NCBI GenBank assembly: GCA_051867815.1
Contig: JBJDZD010000074.1
Span: forward strand, 1-10,885
Origin: CAG-390 sp051867815
GTDB lineage: Bacteria > Bacillota > Clostridia > Oscillospirales > CAG-272
Length of the DNA stretch: 10,885 bases
Direction of reading: 5' to 3'
The notes under the pieces are model-generated. The model was not told where the DNA came from. It did no database searches and saw only the letters and a program-made list of their open reading frames with translations. Position 1 is the first letter of the stretch. Each line of letters begins with the position of its first letter. The position numbers were made by a program, and so were the translations under genes. Positions 1 to 6,003 of the stretch are shown piece by piece.

Positions 1-29
1 TGCGGCAATAAATAGAACCTTTCATTCAT
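1..29 (-). CDS. N-terminal start of a TetR/AcrR-like transcriptional regulator (partial)
   Basis: Only nine full codons are visible, reading MNERFYLLP on the minus strand before the window ends. They are preceded by a GGAGG Shine-Dalgarno sequence (37-41) seven bases from the ATG, and upstream of that by a perfect-consensus promoter. The opening MNE-(K/R)-F-x-x-LP followed by Q or H resembles the start of many TetR-family repressors of Clostridia, which continue with a helix-turn-helix DNA-binding domain. The family call is an inference from this short peptide and from the paired palindromic operators over its promoter; the domain itself lies outside the window. It is divergent from the TauE/SafE exporter, the usual arrangement for a local regulator of a transporter. 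That a gene starts here is well supported; that it is TetR is moderately supported. Confidence 0.6.
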
Positions 30-42
30 ATCCCGACCTCCA

Positions 43-59
43 TTAACCGATTCGGTCAA
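43..59. promoter_or_regulatory. Palindromic operator copy 1 (start-site proximal)
   Basis: This 17-bp site reads TTAACCGATTCGGTCAA and is one base away from the perfect palindrome TTGACCGATTCGGTCAA, centred on base 51. Outside it, base 42 (A) and base 60 (T) also pair. It lies just downstream of the -10 box of the divergent regulator promoter, covering the expected transcription start. A bound dimer there would block transcription. The same consensus recurs at 75-91. That a TetR-type protein binds it is an inference. Confidence 0.65.
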
Positions 60-62
60 TTC

Positions 63-91
63 ATTATATATCCGTTGACCGATTTTGTCAA
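63..91 (-). promoter_or_regulatory. Promoter of the divergent TetR-like gene
   Basis: On the minus strand the -35 hexamer TTGACA (86-91) and -10 hexamer TATAAT (63-68) are both perfect sigma70/sigmaA consensus, with a 17-bp spacer. The expected start point is near base 56, inside the first palindromic operator. The second operator covers the -35 box and spacer. A consensus promoter fully covered by operators is the classical layout for an autoregulated repressor. Confidence 0.85.
75..91. promoter_or_regulatory. Palindromic operator copy 2 (over the -35 box)
   Basis: This 17-bp site reads TTGACCGATTTTGTCAA and differs at two positions from the palindrome TTGACCGATTCGGTCAA; the TTGAC/GTCAA outer arms are intact. 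Its centre (83) is 32 bp from that of copy 1 (51), about three helical turns, so two dimers would lie on the same DNA face. It contains the -35 hexamer of the divergent promoter. It ends 33 bp before the -35 box of the exporter promoter, so direct steric control of the exporter gene is less obvious. Confidence 0.65.
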
Positions 92-124
92 GACCCCCGG
101 GGGAAATATTTGCATAATTCGGTA

Positions 125-153
125 TTGACAACCGCGCCGTCATTTGATATAAT
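125..153 (+). promoter_or_regulatory. Promoter of the TauE/SafE exporter gene
   Basis: TTGACA (125-130), a 17-bp spacer and TATAAT (148-153) match the sigma70/sigmaA consensus perfectly. The start point is expected near base 160, giving a leader of about 32 nt before the ATG at 192. The Shine-Dalgarno sequence is modest: GAGG at 183-186, five bases from the start codon. No palindrome overlaps this promoter; the nearest is the GC-rich C5G5 palindrome at 94-103. Confidence 0.85.
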
Positions 154-191
154 TAGTAAACGATCACAGTCCTTAAGTAAACGAGGCAACC

Positions 192-908
192 ATGAACTAC
201 TTACTGATAATTCTCGTCGGCGCGGGTGCGGCTTTTGTCCAACGCGTCAGCGGCTTCGGGCTGGGCATCTTTGCAATGATGTTCCTGCCCCATCTCTTCC
301 CCGTACACACCGCCGCAGCAGCCGTTTCTTCCCTGTTCTCCACCTATACCACGACCTTTAATACCGTAAAGCACCGCAAGAACATTTCATTTAAGACCGC
401 CCTGCCGATGCTGCTCGCAGCACTCGTTACCATACCCATTGCCGTTTATTTTGCCGAAAAGGTACCCGGCTCGATATTCAAAAAGCTACTCGGCTCGGTG
501 CTGATACTTCTCAGCTTATATTTTCTCTTTCTCGGCAAGCGCATCAAAATAAAGCCGACGGCAATAAACGGCGTTATCTCCGGCTCGCTGGGAGGAATCC
601 TCGGCGGTCTGTTTTCAACGGGCGGTCCTCCTGCCGTTCTCTACCTCAGCTCCGCCGCGCCCGATAAGAACGTATATTTTGCCACTATTCAGTTTTATTT
701 CTGTCTGACCAACATTTATTCCACCGCCATGCGTGCCATAAGCGGTGCAATCACTCCCGACGTTCTCGTTTCCGCTCTCGTGGGAATCGGCGGATGCATC
801 GTCGGCGACCTGCTCGGCAGCCTTGTGTTTGACAAGCTCGACGGTCAAAAAGTCAAGCAGATAATCTATATCGGTATGGCGGCAAGCGGACTGTTAATGC
901 TGATCTGA
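192..908 (+). CDS. TauE/SafE family membrane permease (probable sulfite/organosulfonate-type exporter)
   Basis: The 238-residue protein is almost entirely hydrophobic, with about seven to eight predicted membrane segments, close to the usual 240-270 residues of this family. It shows the two-fold glycine-rich pattern of TauE/SafE proteins: GFGLG near residues 21-25 in the first half and GGLFSTGGPPAVLY near 138-151 in the second. Characterised relatives export sulfite, sulfoacetate or related anions, but most members have unknown substrates, so none is assigned here. The start at 192 is supported by GAGG five bases upstream and a perfect promoter at 125-153. It is a single-gene transcript ending at the hairpin 935-971, and is divergent from a TetR-like gene, which may control it. 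Confidence 0.9.
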   Translation: MNYLLIILVGAGAAFVQRVSGFGLGIFAMMFLPHLFPVHTAAAAVSSLFSTYTTTFNTVKHRKNISFKTALPMLLAALVTIPIAVYFAEKVPGSIFKKLLGSVLILLSLYFLFLGKRIKIKPTAINGVISGSLGGILGGLFSTGGPPAVLYLSSAAPDKNVYFATIQFYFCLTNIYSTAMRAISGAITPDVLVSALVGIGGCIVGDLLGSLVFDKLDGQKVKQIIYIGMAASGLLMLI

Positions 909-934
909 ATTAAACGGAACGATTGAAATACTCA

Positions 935-971
935 AAAAGCTGTTGAAAAACGCGGTTTTTCAACAGCTTTT
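935..971. terminator. Bidirectional intrinsic terminator between the converging exporter gene and Dlt-like operon
   Basis: A perfect 17-bp stem (935-951 pairing with 955-971) closes on a three-base loop. The stem has an A-rich left arm and a T-rich right arm, so both strands end in a U-rich stretch (TTTTATTTTA on plus, CTTTTTGAG on minus). It begins 26 bp after the exporter stop and sits directly against the stop of the convergent lipoprotein gene at 975. It should terminate both transcripts. Confidence 0.93.
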
Positions 972-974
972 ATT

Positions 975-1451
975 TTATGCCTCTATATATTGGATGGTGC
1001 TGACGCTGCCATTGGTGATGCCGAACATCAGCTTGGTCTTTCCGTCTGTATACACAATGCCGCCGGAGGTTTCGGTGTAGCCCTCGCCGTAAGCGGTAAT
1101 AACGGCGTCGCGCGTTGAGCCGAGCATGATACCCTCGGGCGTGGTAACGCTGTCGTCCGTAAATACGACTTTAACGATGCGGTTTACGCCGTTCTCATTG
1201 ACCGAATTGAACTTAAATCCGGCATATTGATACTCGCGGTCCGGCTCTTCACCGCCGCCGCAGGTGGGCGATTCGATAACTTTTTGCGCCTCGCCGAGCT
1301 TGGAAGCAACCACCTTAGCGTCCTCACCGATACCGACGACGGTACCCTTTGATACGAAATTATACTTGATTTCCTTCGTCGTACCCGTGTCGCATCCGAC
1401 GACGCAAATGAGCATGATGAGTGCAAGCGATATAGAAATAATTTTCTTCAT
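975..1451 (-). CDS. Small secreted lipoprotein, last gene of the Dlt-like operon
   Basis: The 158-residue product starts with a lipoprotein signal peptide (KK, hydrophobic stretch, lipobox VVGC with Cys20), so it should be anchored to the outer face of the membrane. The start at 1451 is preferred because an AAAGGA Shine-Dalgarno, inside the last codons of the upstream gene, lies nine bases away; ATG codons further upstream lack a usable spacing. It overlaps the operon tightly: the upstream stop TAA is one base before this ATG. The mature part seems to hold two related segments, each with a short Gly-rich turn, a helix and an LGE or YGE ending (about residues 36-54 and 106-123). That pattern recalls BLIP-like repeat modules, but this is a hand comparison. 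Function unknown; the context suggests a part in the surface-polymer modification encoded upstream. Confidence 0.85.
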   Translation of the reverse strand: MKKIISISLALIMLICVVGCDTGTTKEIKYNFVSKGTVVGIGEDAKVVASKLGEAQKVIESPTCGGGEEPDREYQYAGFKFNSVNENGVNRIVKVVFTDDSVTTPEGIMLGSTRDAVITAYGEGYTETSGGIVYTDGKTKLMFGITNGSVSTIQYIEA

Positions 1452-1452
1452 T

Positions 1453-2481
1453 TTATTCATTCCTTTCGTTATAGTAGCGATCAATGCGCTCATGCCAGAG
1501 CGAGGATATCTCTCCGTCGCCCCTCTTGTCCTCGATGCCGTGCTTCTCGGCAAGTATTTTGCCGAAATACGAGGTCATCTTCTCCGCACCGTAAACATTG
1601 AGGTGGAGTCCTTTATCGTAAGTATCCCGAGACCAATCAAGCCCCATCTCCGATTCCTTGCCGATCATGGAATAATATGATAGGCCGTTCTTTTGTGCGT
1701 AGTCGACTATCTGCGCATCCCATTCGGGGTACCAATAATACTCAACGGAATTGGTCGGTGCCTTGCACAGGATCAGCTCAACACCTCTCTCCTTGCAAAG
1801 CGCCGCCATTTTGTCGAGGTACTCCATGGCGCGTGAAGGGAGTGCGGTATCGATCAGGGCATCGGGCGTGCGCGTGCTTTCCGTATCAACGGGATCAATG
1901 CTCGTTTGCATCAGATACCCCTGATGCGTGATATCAATATGCTTATTGAAGGCATATTTGAAATCGTCCCACTCCAGCTCGCTCCAACGGCTGTGATAAC
2001 GCAGGATCGGCAAAAAATACGACAAAAACGATTCATCCTCAGTCATCGACGCCCTTATCGCATCGAGCTTATAGGGCGACCAACGCATGTCCTCGATAGC
2101 CATGCGAGCAATGGCCTCGCGCGGCGTTTCGCCGTAATGAAGCGCGAGAACGTTGAAAACGACCGCCTTCGGGGTCTCTTTCGCCAGCGTTTCCTCAAGG
2201 ATGTGATAGGATTGGAATACCGTCTGCTGGGAGGAGCCGCGAACGTACGAGGTAATGCCGTACTCCTCAAAGAGCGTAGCAGGTATGAAGCCCTCATAGA
2301 CTTCGCAATCGCCGATGAAGATAACGTCGTGTTGGTCGGTGGTGTCGTAGTAGCCGCAGAGCAGGTGCGCCTCGCGGTTATCGTGGCGAGCATCCTGCAA
2401 AACGGCGCCGAGATAAAGAACGACGGCGGCAATCACCGCAAGTGCGCAAAGGAAGGAGATGAGTCTGATATGCTTTTTCAT
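1453..2481 (-). CDS. Membrane-anchored SGNH-hydrolase-like protein (DltD-like position) with Cys at the nucleophile site
   Basis: The protein has 342 residues. A single N-terminal hydrophobic segment (about 7-29) has no lipobox, so it is probably a membrane anchor with the domain outside. Block I of the SGNH fold reads VIFIGDCEVYEGF (53-65), where the usual Ser of GDS is Cys59. The C-terminal block has GLHLNVYGAEK with His293 and Asp289 (also Asp286) nearby, resembling the D-x-x-H/HLN block of DltD- and AlgX-like proteins. A strong AAGGAGGGGG Shine-Dalgarno supports the start at 2481, and only 12 bp separate it from the MBOAT stop. Placed after adenylation enzyme, carrier and MBOAT genes, it occupies the position of DltD, the extracellular partner that completes transfer to the polymer. 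Sequence similarity to true DltD was not established. Confidence 0.85.
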   Translation of the reverse strand: MKKHIRLISFLCALAVIAAVVLYLGAVLQDARHDNREAHLLCGYYDTTDQHDVIFIGDCEVYEGFIPATLFEEYGITSYVRGSSQQTVFQSYHILEETLAKETPKAVVFNVLALHYGETPREAIARMAIEDMRWSPYKLDAIRASMTEDESFLSYFLPILRYHSRWSELEWDDFKYAFNKHIDITHQGYLMQTSIDPVDTESTRTPDALIDTALPSRAMEYLDKMAALCKERGVELILCKAPTNSVEYYWYPEWDAQIVDYAQKNGLSYYSMIGKESEMGLDWSRDTYDKGLHLNVYGAEKMTSYFGKILAEKHGIEDKRGDGEISSLWHERIDRYYNERNE

Positions 2482-2493
2482 TTTGCCCCCTCC

Positions 2494-4059
2494 TTAATTG
2501 AACTGATTTCCGTATATGAACTCGGACGCGTCAAATCCGAGACCGTAACAGCCGAAAACAAGTATCGTGACCGCCAAAACGGCAATGACGGCATTGCCGA
2601 GTATCGGATTTTCCCAAAGCGTGTCGCCAATGGAGCGCTTTTTCGAGATACGGCTGACGGCAGTCATGATGACTATGCCGACCGCGATAACGGCGTACTG
2701 CGTCGGCGTAACGCCGAGCTTGGTCAATCCGCCGGTGAAAAGCTCGCCGACGTTGAAAACGTAAAAGCAACTGAAGAAGCGGTCAAAGGTCAGCGGAACG
2801 TTGCCGTAGCAGTCCAGAACACGGATAAGCGACATCAAGAGGAAGGTACGGACAGCCATGAAGGACTGATAGGGCGCGCTGCTCCACAGCTTCGGGAATT
2901 TTGCCCGGAATCTGTCGTAGAGTGGGTTCAGTTCCTGCGAAATCAGGATTACGAAGCAATTGAGCAATCCCCAAACCACGAAATTCCATGCGATTCCGTG
3001 CCACAGACCCGTTGCAAGCCACGTGACGATGGTGGCGGTATAAACGGGGAAGCGTTTTCCAAAGCCGTTACCGAGCTTTGAACGGCACCATTTTGATGCC
3101 TTTTGCATGCCCTTGGTAAGTGAGAGCGGATAGAAGATGTAATTTGTGAACCACGACCCCATCGTGATATGCCAGCGGTTCCAATATTCGGCTGTGGATT
3201 TGGAGGAGAACGGTCGGTTGAAGTTTTCGGGCAGCTTGATACCGAGTATCTGCGCCGAGCCGAGTACGATATCAATACCGCCCGTGAAGTCGCCGTAAAT
3301 CCTGACCGAATAGAATAGGCAAATAATGATAAAATACACTCCGCCGAGCTTTTGAGAAACGATGTAGCCTATTGCAGGTGCTATCGCATCCGCAACGACG
3401 AGCTTCTTGAAGAAGCCCCAAAGGATGCGCAAAACGCCGCACCATGCGTTTTTGGCGGAAAAGTCGTGTGCCTCCTTCAGCTGTGCGCCCGTGTCGGCGT
3501 ATTTGCTGATCGGTCCCATTGCCAGCTGGGGAAAGAAGGAAACGAACAGCGCGTGGCGGAAAATGCTCTTCTCCACCGCCGCCTTTTCGCGGTAAACGTC
3601 GATCATGTAGCCTATCGAGATGAAGGTGTAATACGAAATGCCCATGATCTCAAGTACGGAACCGCCGAACGACGCGTTTGCCACGGTTATCCTGATTCCC
3701 GAAAGATATTTGACGTAAACCAGCGAGAGCGTCATCAGCGCAATGCCGAAGCAAACGATAAAAAGACTCTTGTTTCTGTGCTTGGCACGGTACGCCTTGC
3801 GCTCGTCCTTGGAGAGCGTTTCGCGGTTATCGTCAAGCCATTTTTTCAAGGCCTCCTGCCTATTTCCGAGTATTTGCACCGTAACGAACGACACGAATAT
3901 CACGATAAAGAGGAAAATAAAGCCGACAAGCCCTGCGAAAGCATAGAACATCATGCTTCCGACAAGCAGAACGATCCATTGCGCCTTTTTCGGCACGAGG
4001 TAGTAAATGAGAGTTAAAACGCCGAGAAAGGCGAGAAACTCAAAGGATGCAAAGCTCAT
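2494..4059 (-). CDS. MBOAT family membrane O-acyltransferase (DltB/AlgI-like)
   Basis: The 521-residue protein has many membrane segments and the hallmarks of the bacterial MBOAT family: MGISYYTFISIGYMIDVYR (139-157), FPQLAMGPI (176-184), EYWNRWHITMGSW (291-303) with His297, and the catalytic-histidine motif TGLWHGIAWNF (350-360) with His354. These enzymes pass an acyl group from an inner donor across the membrane to an extracellular acceptor. The upstream carrier and adenylation genes suggest the donor is an aminoacyl carrier, as in DltB. Compared with AlgI-like proteins it has an added, strongly charged loop of about 35 residues (65-98) between early membrane segments, probably cytoplasmic. 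Its ATG overlaps the carrier stop codon (TGATG), implying translational coupling. Confidence 0.93.
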   Translation of the reverse strand: MSFASFEFLAFLGVLTLIYYLVPKKAQWIVLLVGSMMFYAFAGLVGFIFLFIVIFVSFVTVQILGNRQEALKKWLDDNRETLSKDERKAYRAKHRNKSLFIVCFGIALMTLSLVYVKYLSGIRITVANASFGGSVLEIMGISYYTFISIGYMIDVYREKAAVEKSIFRHALFVSFFPQLAMGPISKYADTGAQLKEAHDFSAKNAWCGVLRILWGFFKKLVVADAIAPAIGYIVSQKLGGVYFIIICLFYSVRIYGDFTGGIDIVLGSAQILGIKLPENFNRPFSSKSTAEYWNRWHITMGSWFTNYIFYPLSLTKGMQKASKWCRSKLGNGFGKRFPVYTATIVTWLATGLWHGIAWNFVVWGLLNCFVILISQELNPLYDRFRAKFPKLWSSAPYQSFMAVRTFLLMSLIRVLDCYGNVPLTFDRFFSCFYVFNVGELFTGGLTKLGVTPTQYAVIAVGIVIMTAVSRISKKRSIGDTLWENPILGNAVIAVLAVTILVFGCYGLGFDASEFIYGNQFN

Positions 4060-4286
4060 CAGATATTATCAAGCTTTTCAATAAGTGCCCAAAGAGCCTT
4101 TGCCGAGTTGAAATTCTCGGGAACGATCTCCTCGGGGGGAATGGCAACGTCAAAGGTGTCGTTTATATCGGTAATGAGAGTGACGATATCAAGGGAATCG
4201 AGAATGCCGTCGTCAACGAGCGTTTCACAGGTCTCGTAGTCGATGCCCTCGTGAAGGTCTTCAAGTAATTTAATAAGTTCATTCAT
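4059..4286 (-). CDS. Acyl/aminoacyl carrier protein (DltC-like)
   Basis: A 75-residue acidic, helical protein with the phosphopantetheine attachment motif DDGILDSLDIV; Ser31 is the expected site for the 4'-phosphopantetheine arm. Size and motif fit DltC and other small carrier proteins. The start at 4286 is chosen over an in-frame ATG 30 bases upstream because AAGGAG stands nine bases before it and overlaps the stop codon (TAAGGAG) of the adenylation gene, which ends 13 bp away. Its own stop overlaps the start of the MBOAT gene. In this setting it should receive an activated amino acid from the adenylation enzyme and deliver it to the MBOAT. A fatty-acid carrier role is unlikely in this operon but cannot be excluded by motif alone. 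Confidence 0.9.
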   Translation of the reverse strand: MNELIKLLEDLHEGIDYETCETLVDDGILDSLDIVTLITDINDTFDVAIPPEEIVPENFNSAKALWALIEKLDNI

Positions 4287-4299
4287 GGCAACGGTCTCC

Positions 4300-5802
4300 T
4301 TATTTGTTTGCTTCATCGAGCAAGAATTTTCTGTTGATTTTGCAGTTTGCCGTGAGCGGCATGGCGTCGAGCTTGCGATACTCTCCGGGGATCATGTATC
4401 TCGGAACGAGCTTTAACAAATAAGCGGTAAGCTCCGCGGACGTCACTTCTCCAACGTAGTAAAGCACGATTTTTTTCTTTTCCGCAGGGTAAACGGCGCA
4501 AACGCGACGAACGCCATCGCAGGTGGATGCCGCCGCCTCGATCTCGCCAAGCTCTATGCGGTGACCCATGTGCTTTATCTGCGAATCCTTGCGGCTGACG
4601 AATTCAAGCTCGCCGTAGGAATTGAAGCGTCCGAGGTCGCCCGTTCGATAGACAAGCTCGGGATATTTATCATTAAGGGGATTCTGAACGAAGGCCTCCG
4701 CCGTTTTCTCCGGGTTTGAGATGTAGCCGAGGGTCACGCAGGTGCCGCGAATATAGATCTCACCAACCTCACCGTGCGCGGCTTCCTTGCCGTCCTCTTT
4801 GATAAGGAAGATATCGGTATTCTTAAAAGGCTTACCGACCGGAATCGGCTCGTTCTCGCCAAGGGAGCGCGTCGCCGGCCAGTAGCAGGACATTCCCGTT
4901 GCTTCGGTCGGGCCGTAGAGATTGAAGAATCTCGCATCGGGCAGAGCCTTTCGCCAAAGCGCGTATTGGTTTTTCGGAAAGACCTCGCTGCCGAAGCAAA
5001 CGGTACTCAAATACCTCGGCGGAGTCTTATCGAGAACACCGAGCGAGGATATCATGGTAAGCGCCGAGACGACCCAACAAATAGTGTTGACGAGATGCTC
5101 GTTGAGGTATTCACAGAGCTTCACGGGGAACATAAAGAGCTGCTTCGGGATGAGGTACGTCGTTGCGCCGAATTTAAGCGTGGGCATGATCTCTTTCAGA
5201 GGAGCATCGAAATAAAGCGGCGTTTGGTTGCCGAAAACCGTGTTCTCGTCGAAGCCGATCGCTTCACAGAGCGCCTCGGTATAGTCGATGACCGAGCGAT
5301 GGCACGCCGCAACGCCCTTCGGAACTCCCGTGGAGCCGGATGTGAACACGACGTAGATCGGATCGGTGTCTATCTGACCTTCGCGTATCTCCTCAAGCAG
5401 AGCGGCGTTTTCGGGGTGGCTTACGATCTCCGAATAGATCAGCACCTCCCTGCCGAGCTTCTCTGCGGCGGCACGGTGCTTTTCGTCCGTTATGACGCAT
5501 GCCGGGTCAACGGTGTCAATTATCATTTGCATGCGCACCTCTGGCATCTGTGCATCGAGAGCTACGTAGTACGCGCCCGAATAAATAATGCCCATGAAGG
5601 TGACTATGGCGTGCGGATGCTTGTCCATCAGCACGGCGACCGAACGCCTTCTGCAGTTTTTTTCTGCGAGGAACGAGCCGATGGAGCGCGCACCCGAGTA
5701 AAGCTCTCCGAAGCTCACGCCGTCCTTGCCGTCCGAAAAGGCAAGCTTCCCCGGCAGGCGCGCCGCAGTTTGCTCAAGGTACTCAAGTATATTGGTTCTC
5801 AT
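4300..5802 (-). CDS. DltA-like amino acid adenylating enzyme (AMP-binding; carrier-protein ligase)
   Basis: The 500-residue protein is the usual length of D-alanine:carrier ligase DltA (about 500) and has the ordered core motifs of stand-alone adenylation domains: SGAYYVALDA (75-84), the P-loop FTSGSTGVPKG (153-163), FDAP with Asp199 (the residue that normally holds the substrate amino group), LYGPTE (295-300), YRTGDL (385-390), SRKDSQIKHMGHRIELGEIE (403-422) and the C-terminal catalytic Lys in NCKINRK (Lys488). It should activate an amino acid with ATP and load it on the neighbouring carrier. D-Ala is the natural guess, but the FCGE motif of DltA, containing the Cys linked to D-Ala selection, appears as FGSE (270-273), so specificity is open. 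AGAGGGA before ATG 5802 supports the start. It is the first gene of the operon. Confidence 0.9.
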   Translation of the reverse strand: MRTNILEYLEQTAARLPGKLAFSDGKDGVSFGELYSGARSIGSFLAEKNCRRRSVAVLMDKHPHAIVTFMGIIYSGAYYVALDAQMPEVRMQMIIDTVDPACVITDEKHRAAAEKLGREVLIYSEIVSHPENAALLEEIREGQIDTDPIYVVFTSGSTGVPKGVAACHRSVIDYTEALCEAIGFDENTVFGNQTPLYFDAPLKEIMPTLKFGATTYLIPKQLFMFPVKLCEYLNEHLVNTICWVVSALTMISSLGVLDKTPPRYLSTVCFGSEVFPKNQYALWRKALPDARFFNLYGPTEATGMSCYWPATRSLGENEPIPVGKPFKNTDIFLIKEDGKEAAHGEVGEIYIRGTCVTLGYISNPEKTAEAFVQNPLNDKYPELVYRTGDLGRFNSYGELEFVSRKDSQIKHMGHRIELGEIEAAASTCDGVRRVCAVYPAEKKKIVLYYVGEVTSAELTAYLLKLVPRYMIPGEYRKLDAMPLTANCKINRKFLLDEANK

Positions 5803-5901
5803 TTTATCCCTCTGTTTTTATCTCGTTTAGGCAATGTTGAAATATATGTATAATTCGTTATAACGTCTGATCACTTTTTTGCATAGTAATCCATTATGAT
5901 T

Positions 5902-5931
5902 ATTATACCATTCCGGGGGCTTTTCTGTCAA
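5902..5931 (-). promoter_or_regulatory. Promoter of the Dlt-like operon
   Basis: On the minus strand TTGACA (5926-5931) and TATAAT (5902-5907) are separated by 18 bp. Transcription should begin near 5895, leaving a leader of roughly 90 nt before the ATG at 5802. The leader contains a 10-bp perfect palindrome CGTTATAACG (5856-5865), whose role, if any, is unknown. The promoter lies just downstream of the terminator of the preceding operon, so the five genes form a separate transcription unit. Confidence 0.8.
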
Positions 5932-5969
5932 TAGATATTAAAAAGTATTCAAATAATATTAATATAAAT

Positions 5970-5996
5970 GACGGGATGTGCGGTACACATCCCGTC
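5970..5996 (-). terminator. Intrinsic terminator after the DHHW gene
   Basis: A perfect 11-bp stem (5970-5980 with 5986-5996) with a five-base loop starts 7 bp after the stop of the DHHW gene. On the minus strand it is followed by the AU-rich run ATTTATATTAATATTATTT rather than a clean U-tract, so termination is likely but perhaps not fully efficient. It separates the two minus-strand operons. Confidence 0.8.
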
Positions 5997-6003
5997 GTGC
6001 TTT

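Noticed and set aside
110..361. Possible small plus-strand gene overlapping the start of the exporter gene
   Set aside because: Its start lies upstream of the -35 box of the perfect promoter at 125-153, so that transcript would not include it, and it has no ribosome binding site.
1906..3081. Long plus-strand reading frame opposite the SGNH-like and MBOAT genes
   Set aside because: It has no Shine-Dalgarno or recognisable domain, has a composition typical of antisense shadows, and is opposite two genes with clear family motifs.
4774..5853. Plus-strand reading frame of about 360 codons opposite the adenylation gene
   Set aside because: It mirrors the codon pattern of the real gene, has no family motif, and crosses the promoter side of the operon.
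5856..5865. CGTTATAACG palindrome in the leader of the Dlt-like operon as an operator
   Set aside because: It is a single short AT-rich palindrome about 30 bases downstream of the expected start, without a second copy; too weak to annotate as a site.
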